From UBA9732 sp003456855 (GTDB taxonomy: Bacteria; Spirochaetota; Spirochaetia; Sphaerochaetales; Sphaerochaetaceae), in assembly GCA_946626785.1 (NCBI GenBank), contig CAMOUY010000001.1:1-64000 (forward strand): a stretch of 64,000 nt of DNA, read 5' to 3'. Below, piece by piece: positions 16,289-25,461 of the stretch. Position 1 is the stretch's first letter. Each line of letters opens with the position of its first letter. Both the position numbers and the translations under genes were made by a program. The notes beneath the pieces are model-generated. The model was not told the origin of the DNA, searched no databases, and saw only the letters and a list, made by a program, of their open reading frames with translations.

Positions 16289-17728
16289 ATGACAACTTTG
16301 GATTATTTCTATCAGATATGCAAGATCCCAAGGGAATCAGGCAATGAGGAAGGCATGAGGCAGTACCTCCTTGCCTGGGCAAAAGAGAACAACTTCGAAG
16401 GAATCCGCGACACGGCAGGAAACATCATAGTGCGTGTAGACGCCACTCCGGGTTACGAGAACGTCCCGTACGTTGCCCTCCAGTCCCATATGGACATGGT
16501 CTGCGTCAAGGTAGCAGGAAGCAAACACAACTTCCTGACAGACCCTATTGAGGTCTACCAGGACGGAGACTTCCTCAGGGCAAAGGACACCAGCCTTGGC
16601 GGAGACAACGGAATCGGAGTAGCCATGACAATGGCACTCTTCACGGACCCGAGCGCAAAGCACGGACCTCTTGAGGGACTATTCACATTCTCTGAAGAGA
16701 CAGGAATGGATGGAGCCTACAACCTTGACGGAAGCCTTATAAGAAGCAAGAAGATGCTCAACCTGGACAGCGAGGAGGAAGGCATCATCTACATCGGCTG
16801 CGCCGGAGGAATCGACCTTGTCGGCAAGATGCAGTGCGAGACCTCAGAGCTTCCTATCAACTGGGACACACTGGAGATCAAGCTCTCAGGACTGAAGGGC
16901 GGCCACAGCGGTGGAGAGATCCATAACCAGAGACTCAACGCCATAAGCGCCCTTGCAAGGATCCTGGTATCCCTTGAGGACATCAACGTTCCGTTCAGAA
17001 TCAACTACTTCAACGGCGGAACAAAGAGAAACGTCATCCCGTTCAGCGCAGAATGCAGCATCTGCGTCCCGGTTGACCTGAAGGAGAATGCCGCACAGCA
17101 GATACAGAAGACTTTCGAGATCATCAAGGACGAGAACAAGTACGAGGAGCCTGGCTTCGAGATCATGAAGAGATGCACAGCCCACGGCGCGGTCAAGGCA
17201 GAGAGCGCAATTGATGAGGATGTCTCTCTTCTGATTGCAAAGGCGCTGTTCGCCTGCCCTCACGGAGTCTATTCCTTCAGCAAGGCAATTCCTGGTATTG
17301 TAGAGACTTCTGATAACCTGGCAATAGTACATCTCAATGATGGTGAGTTCAGCATCCAGATCAGTGTAAGAAGCAATTCAGACACTGCAAAGTACTTCCT
17401 GGTCAACAGGATCAGAGTCATCCTGGAGAGCTTTGGAATCCAGTGCAAGATAGGCAACGGATACCCTGCCTGGAACCCGGACCCGAACTCGGCTCTGGCA
17501 AAGTTCTGCTCAGAGGCCTATGAGAACAGAACAGGCAAGAAGCCTATCATCACAGCCATCCACGCAGGTCTTGAGTGCAGCGTCATCAACAGCAAGTGCC
17601 CAGGACTGGACAGCGTCTCCATCGGACCTGAGATGTATGACATCCACTCCACAGGTGAGAGACTGTCAGTAAGCTCCACTCTCAGAACCTACGACTTTGT
17701 GAAGCATCTGCTTGAGATCATAAAGTAA
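16289..17728 (+). CDS. pepD: Aminoacyl-histidine dipeptidase (PepD, M20 family)
   Basis: The 479-residue zinc peptidase cleaves Xaa-His dipeptides such as carnosine and other short peptides in the cytoplasm. The metal site is visible in order: H in ALQSHMDMVC (about 73), D in LGGDNGIGVA (about 111), the catalytic EE in FSEETGMDGA (about 145), D in LNLDSEEEG and the late histidine in HSTGERLSVSS. A lid domain with GLKGGHSGGEIH lies in the middle. The ribosome site is AGGAGA. It ends convergently with the alcohol dehydrogenase, with only 11 bases between and no obvious terminator. Confidence 0.93.
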   Translation: MTTLDYFYQICKIPRESGNEEGMRQYLLAWAKENNFEGIRDTAGNIIVRVDATPGYENVPYVALQSHMDMVCVKVAGSKHNFLTDPIEVYQDGDFLRAKDTSLGGDNGIGVAMTMALFTDPSAKHGPLEGLFTFSEETGMDGAYNLDGSLIRSKKMLNLDSEEEGIIYIGCAGGIDLVGKMQCETSELPINWDTLEIKLSGLKGGHSGGEIHNQRLNAISALARILVSLEDINVPFRINYFNGGTKRNVIPFSAECSICVPVDLKENAAQQIQKTFEIIKDENKYEEPGFEIMKRCTAHGAVKAESAIDEDVSLLIAKALFACPHGVYSFSKAIPGIVETSDNLAIVHLNDGEFSIQISVRSNSDTAKYFLVNRIRVILESFGIQCKIGNGYPAWNPDPNSALAKFCSEAYENRTGKKPIITAIHAGLECSVINSKCPGLDSVSIGPEMYDIHSTGERLSVSSTLRTYDFVKHLLEIIK

Positions 17729-17739
17729 GTTTTTTCAAA

Positions 17740-18912
17740 TTATAGAGATGCCCTGAAGATCGAGAGGATGTCCTCCTCTGTCAGAGGGGCATACATCCAT
17801 GACCAGTCCCGGCCTTGGTCGTAGAAGACGTGATGCGCCATCTCCTCCAGCCGGGATTCGTCTATTCCAACATCCTTCAGATGCATCGGAAGACCAAGCT
17901 CGACAAAGAAATCGAAGGTGGCGTCAATGGCCTTCTCCGCAATCTCCCTTGCAGGCAGAGATGCATCGATTCCAAAGACGTTGATTCCATACTGGGCAAG
18001 TCTGCCCTCAGTCTTCTCGTTCAGAATCGCCCTCATCCATCTTGGTGCAATGATTGCAAGCCCTATTCCGTGTGTGAGGTCGTAGTATACGGAAAGTGCG
18101 TACTCGATTGCATGCATCGGCCAGCCGGAATAGCCCTCACCTATGCCGAGGATTCCGTTGCAGGCAAGGGTGCAGCAGAGGGAGATCTCGGACCTTGCCT
18201 TGTAGTCCTTCGGGTCCTTGACCGCAAGACGCCCGTTCTTTATCAGGCTTCTCAGGCAGGACTCCATCATGCCGTCTGCGAGGGAGTTGTTGTCATCGTT
18301 GAAATAGCTCTCCATCACATGGTTCATGGCATCTGCGATGCCGGCTATCATCTGCTTCTTTGGTACGGTATAAGTGTATGTAGGGTCTATAAAAGAGACA
18401 GCAGGGAACACCTTCGGACTGTAGAAGTCCAGCTTGTCGTTCGTCTCGGTTCTGGAGATGACGGCGACGCAGTCGTACTCACTTCCCGTAGCAGCCATTG
18501 TGATGATGTCCACAAGGGGGATGGTCTCTCCCACCGGCTCTGCTCCTATTATCATCTGCCAAGGGTCGGAACCCTGGAACTTGGCGCCTGCGGAGATCGC
18601 CTTCGAGCAGTCGACCACGCTTCCACCACCGACGGCAAGGATCACGTCAATGCCCTTCTCCCTGCAGATGTCAATTCCCGTCAGGACGCTTGTCGAGTAG
18701 CGGGGGTTAGGCTCTATTCCGCTAAGCTCATAGACCTCGAAGTCCTTCAGAAGATCCATTATCTGGTCATAGAGGCCCGATCTCTTGATGCTTCCTCCGC
18801 CATAGGTCAGAAGGACCTTCCTTCCATAGGTTTCCAGAACCTCAGGGAGCTGTTCTACGGCCCCTTCCCCGAAAATCAACCTGGTTGGTGTACAGTAATC
18901 GAAGTTCTGCAT
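17740..18912 (-). CDS. Iron-containing alcohol dehydrogenase (BdhA/YqhD-like)
   Basis: The 390-residue NAD(P)H-dependent enzyme of the group III dehydrogenases probably reduces aldehydes such as butanal in fermentation. The cofactor loop is GGGSVVDCSKAI (near 97). Metal ligands are the Asp and His of IADAMNHVMESYF and the two His of GWPMHAIEYALSVYYDLTHGIGLAI. Glycine after GGG and serine at the next position favour NADPH in this subfamily, but that is weak. RBS GGAGG is present. It follows the YgjP-like gene by 20 bases on the same strand. Confidence 0.92.
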   Translation of the reverse strand: MQNFDYCTPTRLIFGEGAVEQLPEVLETYGRKVLLTYGGGSIKRSGLYDQIMDLLKDFEVYELSGIEPNPRYSTSVLTGIDICREKGIDVILAVGGGSVVDCSKAISAGAKFQGSDPWQMIIGAEPVGETIPLVDIITMAATGSEYDCVAVISRTETNDKLDFYSPKVFPAVSFIDPTYTYTVPKKQMIAGIADAMNHVMESYFNDDNNSLADGMMESCLRSLIKNGRLAVKDPKDYKARSEISLCCTLACNGILGIGEGYSGWPMHAIEYALSVYYDLTHGIGLAIIAPRWMRAILNEKTEGRLAQYGINVFGIDASLPAREIAEKAIDATFDFFVELGLPMHLKDVGIDESRLEEMAHHVFYDQGRDWSWMYAPLTEEDILSIFRASL

Positions 18913-18932
18913 GACAAGCCTCCTTTTGCTTC

Positions 18933-19631
18933 TCAGACAATGTTCATGGCCCAGCCTGACTTGGTTAGAGAGGACAGCTTAGCCTTCCTCTCGTCCAGAT
19001 CGGACATGTTGGCCTCCATCAAGGACCAGAATTCCCTTCCGTGTCCACTGTATCTCAGGTGGCAGCACTCGTGGAGGATGGTCATGTCTATCAGATCCTC
19101 AGGCAAGGTTGCACACATGTAGCTAAGACAGATCCTTCTTTCAACAGTGTAGCACACTCCCCACTTGCTTTTGGCCCTATTCACCTGAAAAACCTTCGGT
19201 TCATCGACCCCAATCTCGCTGCACCAGTAGGGGATGCGCCTCTCCAGGAAGCCCATCACAGTGTCTGTGTAGAGCTTTCTGATGACCTTCTTGACCGCCT
19301 CTTCATTCTGCTTTCTGACCGTGACGATCACCTTGTCATCAACAAGGTCATAGCCTGCTCTCTTGCCCTCAATGACCATCAAGGTTAGTTTTCTGCCAAG
19401 ATAGGGCACGAAATCACCAGTCTGATAGTCGTGGCTGGAGACGCGCTGCGAGTATTTTGAGATCCAGTCTGAGCTTCTGGTGACAAAGTCGTCTATCTCC
19501 CTGTAAGAAGCATAGTATGGGGCGCTGACAACGACATGGCCTGCGGAATCAAGGTGCAGACGCAGATTCCTCTGCCCTCTGTTGCGCTTCAGCGTGTAGG
19601 AAATTCCATGGATGCTTCGTTCTATGGTCAT
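18933..19631 (-). CDS. YgjP-like metallopeptidase (DUF45)
   Basis: The 232-residue protein starts at MTIERSIHGISYTLKRN; the longer reading frame upstream overlaps the divergent gene and has no homology. The zinc site is ILHECCHLRYSGHGREFW (near 196-213), giving HExxH plus a third histidine as in YgjP/WLM-type proteases. The conserved AKSKWGVCYTVERRICLSY segment precedes it. Homologues occur beside restriction-modification genes or alone, and their substrates are unknown. The start is only about 100 bases from the divergent TraB-like gene, so they share a promoter region. Confidence 0.88.
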   Translation of the reverse strand: MTIERSIHGISYTLKRNRGQRNLRLHLDSAGHVVVSAPYYASYREIDDFVTRSSDWISKYSQRVSSHDYQTGDFVPYLGRKLTLMVIEGKRAGYDLVDDKVIVTVRKQNEEAVKKVIRKLYTDTVMGFLERRIPYWCSEIGVDEPKVFQVNRAKSKWGVCYTVERRICLSYMCATLPEDLIDMTILHECCHLRYSGHGREFWSLMEANMSDLDERKAKLSSLTKSGWAMNIV

Positions 19632-19731
19632 GGTCCTGAGTATAGCAGAACACTCAATTGTTGAACACTTTGAAGTTAGTTTGTATATTTCATATAAATG
19701 CCTGAAAATGGCGCTTATTGGAGGCCCTATA

Positions 19732-20922
19732 GTGAGGACGGAGCATGTCAGCGACACTGTGAACAAGATATTCCTGGATAATGGAGACGAGATAATCCTT
19801 GTCGGAACAGCCCACGTCTCGCAAAACAGCGTCGAGGAGGTCCGTGCAGTCATAGAAGCTGAGCAGCCTGACCACATCTGCCTTGAGCTGGACAAAGGCC
19901 GCTACGAGAGCAAGACCAAGGAGCAGAGCTACTCCAACATGAACCTTACAAAGGTCTTTAGAGAGGGCAAGACCTTCCTTGTTCTGGCCAACACCGCACT
20001 TGCATCCTTCCAGAAGAAGATGGGAACCCAGACAGGTTCAGCCCCTGGAGAGGAGATCATCGGAGCCAGCAAGATCGCAGATGAGCTTGGAATTCCTTAT
20101 TCCTTCTGTGACAGAGAGATAGCCATCACGCTCAAGAGGGCTTGGGCAAAGAGCAACCTCTGGAACAAGGCAAAGCTCATCGGAACACTTCTCTCAAGCG
20201 CCTTCGACAAGGAGGAGTTCAAGCCTGAGGAGCTCGAGGAGCTTAAGAAGTCCGACACCCTGCAGGAGATGATGAACGAGCTTGCCAAGGAGCTTCCGGG
20301 AGCCAAGGAGGCCCTGATAGACGAGAGAGACCGCTTCCTTGCAACCAACATCATGACAGCTCCAGGACATAAGAAGGTTGCAGTCATAGGTGCAGGCCAT
20401 GCAAACGGAATCATCAAAACAGTTGAGAAGCTGGAGAAGAAGGAGCTTTCAACAGATCTCTCCTCAATAGCACAGGCGCCCAAACCTTCCAAGGCAGGAA
20501 AGATAGCGCAGTGGATTGTTCCAATTGCCCTTATTGCAATCATAATTGGAGTGGGTTTCGCACACGGCTTCAATGAAAGTTTAAGGTATTTCCTGATCTG
20601 GGCGGGCACAAACGCAGCCACAACGGTCCTCTTCAGCATCCTTTCAAATGCACACCCACTGAACTGGCTGGTTGCGGCGATAAGCGCCCCGATTGCGGTT
20701 CTGAACCCTGCAATCGGCGTTGGAGTGGTCACTGGAATAGCAGAGGCTACGCTCAGAAAGCCTACTGTAAGGGATTTCGAGAGCCTGTCAGATGAGATCT
20801 CATCGGTCAAGGGCTGGTTCAAGAACAAGGTCCTTCACGCCTTCATGATCTTCTTCACAACAAGCATCGGAAGCATAATCGGAACCTTCGTTCTGTTCCC
20901 GATAATGCTTAAAGTATTCTGA
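19732..20922 (+). CDS. TraB/PrgY family membrane protein
   Basis: The 396-residue protein belongs to the TraB family, whose members inactivate peptide pheromones in enterococci and have an erythromycin-esterase-like fold. Conserved blocks are ILVGTAHVSQNSVEEV (GxxH), ICLELDKGRYES and VAVIGAGHANGI. Four or five membrane segments fill the C-terminal third. I chose the GTG start because GGAGG lies exactly 7 bases upstream; an ATG 24 bases earlier lacks a site. The role in this organism is unknown. A bidirectional terminator separates it from radA. Confidence 0.88.
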   Translation: MRTEHVSDTVNKIFLDNGDEIILVGTAHVSQNSVEEVRAVIEAEQPDHICLELDKGRYESKTKEQSYSNMNLTKVFREGKTFLVLANTALASFQKKMGTQTGSAPGEEIIGASKIADELGIPYSFCDREIAITLKRAWAKSNLWNKAKLIGTLLSSAFDKEEFKPEELEELKKSDTLQEMMNELAKELPGAKEALIDERDRFLATNIMTAPGHKKVAVIGAGHANGIIKTVEKLEKKELSTDLSSIAQAPKPSKAGKIAQWIVPIALIAIIIGVGFAHGFNESLRYFLIWAGTNAATTVLFSILSNAHPLNWLVAAISAPIAVLNPAIGVGVVTGIAEATLRKPTVRDFESLSDEISSVKGWFKNKVLHAFMIFFTTSIGSIIGTFVLFPIMLKVF

Positions 20923-20952
20923 GAAACAATTTAATTTTGACAATTCACTGAG

Positions 20953-20977
20953 AACCGGGCTTTGGCCCGGTTTTCTC
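20953..20977. terminator. Bidirectional terminator between TraB-like gene and radA
   Basis: AACCGGGC-TTTG-GCCCGGTT forms an 8-bp hairpin followed by TTCTC on the plus strand. It lies between two convergent genes and can serve both. The terminator after nfu has nearly the same stem. Confidence 0.85.
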
Positions 20978-22316
20978 ATCTTATGTTGAAGGCGTCGCGA
21001 ACTCTCTGGCAGCGCTTCAGAAGAACCCTGTTCGGCTCGAAGTTCATCGAGGCAGGAACCAAGGCCTTGTCAAAGCCCATCTCGTAGGCAGCCTTTAGCC
21101 TTCTGTCCCCGTAGTTTACAGGTCTGACCTCTCCTGCAAGGGAGAGTTCTCCGAAGCTCACCATCTTTGCAGGCAGGTTTTTCTCGCTGTATGCGGACCA
21201 GATTGCCATAGCCAGGGCAAGCTCCACAGAGACCTCGTTGACCTTGATGCCTCCAGCCACGTTGATGTAGATGTCTTTGTCTGCCAGCCTGATGCCAGCA
21301 TGGCGCTCCAGGATCGCGCAGACACGCATGACCCTAGAGGAATCTATCTTGTCTGAATAAACGCGACTGTAGCCCGATTTCGCGTCCACAATCAAAGCCT
21401 GGAGCTCGACCAGAAAGGTTCGGGTTCCCTCTGTGATTGCAGTGTATGCGATGCCCGGCGGAAGCTCCGACTCCTTGCGCTCGGAGATGAAGAAGCTGGC
21501 TGGGTCCTTGACCCCTTCAAGACCCTCGTTCGTCATGACGAAGATGCCGATCTCATCAACCGATCCGAAGCGGTTCTTGGCCGCCCTTATCAGCCGTACT
21601 CCCATGGATGCCTGCTCGAAGTAGAGCACCGTGTCCACCATGTGCTCGATGATCTTCGGACCGGCCAAAGCGCCTTCCTTCGTGACATGGCCGACGAAGA
21701 AAACGGAGACTCCGATGGCCTTGCAAAGACCGACGATCTCCATGCAGCAGTTTCTGATCTGGGTCACCGATCCGGCCGTTGAAGTCAGCTCCTCGGAGGC
21801 CAGGGTCTGCAGGGAATCTATGACGGCGATCTGAGGTTTCTCGCTCTTCAGGACGGAGAGGATCCTGTCCAGCTTAGTCTCGCAGAATATGTTGATCGAA
21901 CCGAGGTTCAGACCAAGTCTCTCTGCTCTCTGGCGGACCTGGCTTGCGCTCTCCTCTCCGGAGACGTACAGGACCTTTCTTCTTGAGGAGCAGCAGGCCA
22001 CAACCTGCAAAAGTAAGGTTGACTTACCAATGCCCGGTTCTCCGCCAACAAGTATGGAACTTGCCCTCACGATGCCTCCGCCAAGGACTCTGTCCAGCTC
22101 CGATATTCCGCTCTCAAAACGGAACTCGGTCTCGTATGGAACGTCTGAAAGTGCTGTGGAAGAGTATTGTGAGGAATCCTTACTAACTGCTTTTCTATCC
22201 TCTATCTTCTCTTCTGTAAAAGAATTCCAAGAACCGCAGTCTGGACAACGTCCAAGCCACTTGGAACTGGTGTATCCACACTGGGAACAAACGAATTGGG
22301 ATGTTGGACCTTTCAT
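20976..22316 (-). CDS. radA: DNA repair protein RadA
   Basis: The 446-residue branch-migration helicase acts in recombination. It has an N-terminal zinc finger C-SQC-..-CPDC (about 10-26), a RecA-like core with Walker A GGEPGIGKSTLLLQ (near 92), the RadA-specific motif KNRFGSVDEIG and a C-terminal Lon-protease-like domain. In the last domain the catalytic serine is absent, as is normal for RadA. The start MKGPTSQFVCSQCG fits the family. It follows the isomerase fusion on the same strand after a terminator hairpin. Confidence 0.97.
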   Translation of the reverse strand: MKGPTSQFVCSQCGYTSSKWLGRCPDCGSWNSFTEEKIEDRKAVSKDSSQYSSTALSDVPYETEFRFESGISELDRVLGGGIVRASSILVGGEPGIGKSTLLLQVVACCSSRRKVLYVSGEESASQVRQRAERLGLNLGSINIFCETKLDRILSVLKSEKPQIAVIDSLQTLASEELTSTAGSVTQIRNCCMEIVGLCKAIGVSVFFVGHVTKEGALAGPKIIEHMVDTVLYFEQASMGVRLIRAAKNRFGSVDEIGIFVMTNEGLEGVKDPASFFISERKESELPPGIAYTAITEGTRTFLVELQALIVDAKSGYSRVYSDKIDSSRVMRVCAILERHAGIRLADKDIYINVAGGIKVNEVSVELALAMAIWSAYSEKNLPAKMVSFGELSLAGEVRPVNYGDRRLKAAYEMGFDKALVPASMNFEPNRVLLKRCQRVRDAFNIR

Positions 22317-22390
22317 GTGAGGACTCCTTACTAAGTGTATTCTGCAGCTTTACTGGGGCATCTGCCCTTTAAGCATAGGCCATAGAACAT

Positions 22391-22437
22391 AAAACCTGCA
22401 ACATGGATTTGCGAATTTCGCAGAGCTTGTTGCAGGT
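22391..22437 (-). terminator. Terminator after the isomerase fusion gene
   Basis: On the minus strand ACCTGCAACA pairs with TGTTGCAGGT. A second small stem (TGCGAA/TTCGCA) sits inside, and TTTTA follows. It lies 23 bases after the stop of the isomerase gene. Confidence 0.75.
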
Positions 22438-22459
22438 CTTTGTCAGGAGGGCTGATCAA

Positions 22460-23407
22460 TTAGAAATCAAGCAGTTCCACGTCGAAGATCAGGTATGAAT
22501 TCGGTGGGATGATGCCTGGATAGCCATGGACTCCGTAGCCCAGCTCAGGTGGGATGATAAGGGTTCTCTTCTCGCCCTTTGACATGGTGACAAGAGCCTC
22601 GTTCCAGCCCTCGATGACCTGTCCGATCTGGAAGGTTGCAGGCTGTCCCCTATGGACTGAAGAGTCGAACAATCTGCCGTCGAGAAGGGTTCCCGTGTAG
22701 TGGACTGTGACCGGCTGACCATACTTCGGACAGCCCTTTCCGTCACCCTTCTTCAGGACTACATACTGCAGTCCGCTAGGGGTTCTGACAGTGTTCGGCC
22801 AGCGGTTCGAGATCTCGTTCTCAATTGCCTCGATCTCCTTTCTTCTGCGCTCCATCGCCTTCTTTGCAGAGGCCTCGACAAGGTCTGAGAAGCTCTGTTT
22901 TGTGACCTTGAAATTCTGGGCATCGGCACCGATTCTCTCGATTGTCACGTTGTTGATCTTGTCTCCTTGACGGATGGCGTTGACCACATCCTGGCCCTCC
23001 ACAACACGGCCGAAAACAGCGTGCTTGTCGTCCAGCCAAGGGGTCTTAACATGGGTGATGAAGAACTGGCTTCCGTTGGTTCCAGGACCTGCATTCGCCA
23101 TGCTGAGAACACCTGGGCCATCGTGGCGAAGAGACGGGTCGAACTCATCCGGGAAGGAGTAGCCAGGACCGCCTGTGCCGTCACCCTTCGGACATCCGCC
23201 CTGGATCATGAAGTTGTCCACAACCCTATGGAAATTGAGTCCCTCGTAGAAGTTCTCGCCCGGGTCTTCAAGATTGAGCTCGCCTTCGACAAGGCCGACG
23301 AAGTTTGCGACTGTCATAGGGACCTTCTGGTATTCAAGTCTGAGGACGATATCGCCCTTCTGTGTATCGATTACGGCATAGAGGCCGTCCGTGTCTTTGT
23401 AGCTCAT
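22460..23407 (-). CDS. Dual peptidyl-prolyl isomerase: cyclophilin fused to FKBP
   Basis: The 315-residue cytoplasmic protein has two unrelated proline isomerase domains. Residues about 8-165 are a cyclophilin with active-site residues in FHRVVDNFMIQGG, MANAGPGTNGSQFFI and the tryptophan of TPWLDDKHAVFG. A charged helical linker (KKAMERRRKEIEAIENEIS) follows. Residues about 215-315 are an FKBP with VTVHYTGTLLDGRLFDSS, FQIGQVIEGWNEAL and YGVHGYPGIIPPNS. Both sites look intact. No signal peptide is present. The start is set at MSYKDTD, which has AAGGAA 7 bases upstream. It lies just downstream of parB. Such dual immunophilins have been described in a few bacteria. Confidence 0.93.
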   Translation of the reverse strand: MSYKDTDGLYAVIDTQKGDIVLRLEYQKVPMTVANFVGLVEGELNLEDPGENFYEGLNFHRVVDNFMIQGGCPKGDGTGGPGYSFPDEFDPSLRHDGPGVLSMANAGPGTNGSQFFITHVKTPWLDDKHAVFGRVVEGQDVVNAIRQGDKINNVTIERIGADAQNFKVTKQSFSDLVEASAKKAMERRRKEIEAIENEISNRWPNTVRTPSGLQYVVLKKGDGKGCPKYGQPVTVHYTGTLLDGRLFDSSVHRGQPATFQIGQVIEGWNEALVTMSKGEKRTLIIPPELGYGVHGYPGIIPPNSYLIFDVELLDF

Positions 23408-23448
23408 AGTTAATTCCTTATAATATAAGTATTTAGTTAAATCTGGAT

Positions 23449-24375
23449 TCAATCGTACAGATCGTCACCAGGTGAAACAAGCTGGAAGATTCTCTCGAGT
23501 TCCTCTTCAGAGGTGAACGGGATTAGGATCTTACCCTTCTTGATTGCGCCATTCTTGTATTTTCCCTTGATCTCAACCCTGCATCCTGTGGCAGAGAGGA
23601 ATTTCTCCTCCAGATAGAGGATTTCAGGGGATTTTGCATCATTTTGAGGCTGATTCTCGAACGGAAGCTTATTGATTGCCCTCTTTCCCTTGTTAAGATC
23701 AGCTGCAAGAGCCTCTGCCTGACGAACGGAAAGGTCATCATCTATTATTTTACTAAATAGCACTTCCTGGTCAGCAGGATTCTCCACACTGAGCAGAGCT
23801 CTGGCATGACCTGGTGAGAAATATCCCTTCTCCAAAGCATCAAGCATCTTCTCCGGAAGCTGAAGAAGTCTGATACTGTTGGTGATTGTAGAGCGTCCCT
23901 TACCTACTTTCTGAGCAAGCTCTTCCTGTTTAATTCCTGCCTGTGAAAGGAGATACGAGTAAGCTCTAGCCTCTTCGACAGGGTTCAGGTTCTCCCTTTG
24001 GATGTTCTCAATCAATGATACTTCCATCCTCTGGAGGTCTGTAAAGGAACGAACAATGCAAGGAACAATCTTCAAGCCAGCCATCTTTGCAGCGCGATAT
24101 CTTCTTTCACCTGCAACGATGACATAGACTTCATCCGCGATTTCCTCAACAAGAATCGGTTGAAGTATTCCCTGGGATTTAATCGAGGCACTCAACTCCT
24201 CCAAAGCGGCTTGATCAAAGATCTTTCTAGGCTGGTTTGGATTCGGTTTGACCTTATCAATGTCAATTTCCATGATTTTGGAACCGGTTTCCTCGAGTTT
24301 TTTCACTTCATAAGTTGAATATTCATCAATAAGGGAGTTAATTCCCCTTCCTAATCCATGTTTTTTAATTGGCAC
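23449..24375 (-). CDS. parB: Chromosome partitioning protein ParB
   Basis: The 308-residue CTP-dependent clamp loads at parS sites and spreads along DNA for chromosome segregation. The N-terminal domain has NPNQPRKIF and the CTP-binding GERRYRAAKMAG (about 104-115). The helix-turn-helix that reads parS is around LSQAGIKQEELAQKVGKGRSTITNSIRLLQLP. The C-terminal part is the dimer interface. Its ATG lies 11 bases inside parA, so the two are co-translated. Four perfect parS sites lie about 1.1-1.5 kb upstream. Confidence 0.97.
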   Translation of the reverse strand: MPIKKHGLGRGINSLIDEYSTYEVKKLEETGSKIMEIDIDKVKPNPNQPRKIFDQAALEELSASIKSQGILQPILVEEIADEVYVIVAGERRYRAAKMAGLKIVPCIVRSFTDLQRMEVSLIENIQRENLNPVEEARAYSYLLSQAGIKQEELAQKVGKGRSTITNSIRLLQLPEKMLDALEKGYFSPGHARALLSVENPADQEVLFSKIIDDDLSVRQAEALAADLNKGKRAINKLPFENQPQNDAKSPEILYLEEKFLSATGCRVEIKGKYKNGAIKKGKILIPFTSEEELERIFQLVSPGDDLYD

Positions 24376-25123
24376 GGCTTAAAACCTCCTTTGCAAGTGC
24401 AGCATACGCCTTTGCACCAGAGCAGCTGTTATCATATGCATTTATAGGCAATCCATGAGATGGAGCCTCGCTCAAACGCACATTTCTAGGGATTTTCGTC
24501 TCAAAAACAAGATCCTTGAAGTAAGTTGTGATGTCTTCAACGACTTCATTGTTGAGATTTGCACGCTTGGAATACATTGTGAAGACAATTCCAAGTACCT
24601 CAAGACCAGGATTCAGGTGTTTTTTGACGGAATTAACCGTTCTAAGCAGCAAATTCAAGCCTTCCATTGCGAAATATTCACACTGCATAGGAATCACAAC
24701 ACTGTCTGCCCAGCAAAGAGCATTCATTGTCACCAGATCCAATGCTGGAGGACAATCCGCAAAGATGAAATCAAATTCAGTATCAAGAGGAGCAAGAGCA
24801 TCCCTCAAAAAGAACTCTCTATCTTCTTCATCGACCAGCTCAATGGCCAGTCCAGCCATATTTATACCGCCACTAAGGCAGAAAAGCCCTTCTACAGGTG
24901 TTGTCTGAACAGCAGAAATATCAGCTTCACCAGCCAAAAGCTCATAAATACCAGGTTTTGAGGTGTCAGCAGATACAGAACTGGACATATTTCCCTGCGA
25001 ATCAAGATCTACAAGAAGAACCTTGTACCCTTCTCTTGCCAGGGCAGAACCAACATTAACGGCAGTGGTAGTCTTTCCCACACCACCTTTCTGATTCAAA
25101 TAAATTATTTTCTTAGCCTGCAT
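24365..25123 (-). CDS. parA: Chromosome partitioning ATPase ParA (Soj)
   Basis: The 252-residue protein is a deviant Walker ATPase that binds DNA as an ATP dimer and is released by ParB. The deviant Walker A is NQKGGVGKTTTAVN (about 11-24), with a signature lysine after the first glycines. Walker B is DFIFADCPPAL. The ATG at MQAKKIIYL has no Shine-Dalgarno sequence. A -10 element ends seven bases upstream, so the message is probably leaderless. An alternative TTG start 18 bases earlier has no site either. Confidence 0.95.
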   Translation of the reverse strand: MQAKKIIYLNQKGGVGKTTTAVNVGSALAREGYKVLLVDLDSQGNMSSSVSADTSKPGIYELLAGEADISAVQTTPVEGLFCLSGGINMAGLAIELVDEEDREFFLRDALAPLDTEFDFIFADCPPALDLVTMNALCWADSVVIPMQCEYFAMEGLNLLLRTVNSVKKHLNPGLEVLGIVFTMYSKRANLNNEVVEDITTYFKDLVFETKIPRNVRLSEAPSHGLPINAYDNSCSGAKAYAALAKEVLSRAN

Positions 25124-25129
25124 AAAATC

Positions 25130-25158
25130 AATATAAAACAAAAAAACTTAAAAGTCAC
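25130..25158 (-). promoter_or_regulatory. Promoter of parA (leaderless start)
   Basis: On the minus strand a -35 GTGACT and a -10 TATATT are 17 bp apart. The -10 ends seven bases before the parA ATG, so the first transcribed base would be at or next to the start codon. Confidence 0.55.
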
Positions 25159-25165
25159 CATAATA

Positions 25166-25194
25166 TTGACTTATTAATCGCCTTAATCTAAATT
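25166..25194 (+). promoter_or_regulatory. Promoter of nfu
   Basis: TTGACT and TAAATT are 17 bp apart, ending about 25 bases before the nfu start. It is divergent from the parA promoter. Confidence 0.55.
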
Positions 25195-25218
25195 TAATGG
25201 CAGGAGGACGACTGAGCG

Positions 25219-25461
25219 ATGGAAGATCTAGAGAGCAAAGTAGTCGAAGCAATCAAATATGTCAGACCATCCCTCCAGAACGACGGTGGAGATATCGAAT
25301 TCGTTAAATTGGAAGGCTATAAGGTCTATGTTAGGCTCCAGGGCGCCTGTGCTGGCTGCATGATGGCAGAAATGACCCTTAAGAATGGAGTTGAAAGAAT
25401 GTTGAAGTATAATGTTGACGACAAACTTGAGGTTGTCGACCTTACACTTGAAGAAAGATAG
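25219..25461 (+). CDS. nfu: NifU C-terminal-domain iron-sulfur carrier (Nfu)
   Basis: The 80-residue protein is a stand-alone Nfu domain with the cluster-binding pair in GACAGCMMAEMTLKNGVE (CxxC). Dimers of such proteins carry a [4Fe-4S] cluster to target enzymes. The conserved opening VRPSLQNDGGDIEFVKLEG is present. The AGGAGG site lies about 12 bases before the ATG, farther than usual. A parS site overlaps the stop-proximal bases, between the gene and its terminator. Confidence 0.93.
   Translation: MEDLESKVVEAIKYVRPSLQNDGGDIEFVKLEGYKVYVRLQGACAGCMMAEMTLKNGVERMLKYNVDDKLEVVDLTLEER

Noticed and set aside
17815..19122. 435-codon plus-strand frame across the alcohol dehydrogenase
   Set aside because: Runs antisense to the dehydrogenase with well-conserved motifs; composition typical of a shadow frame.
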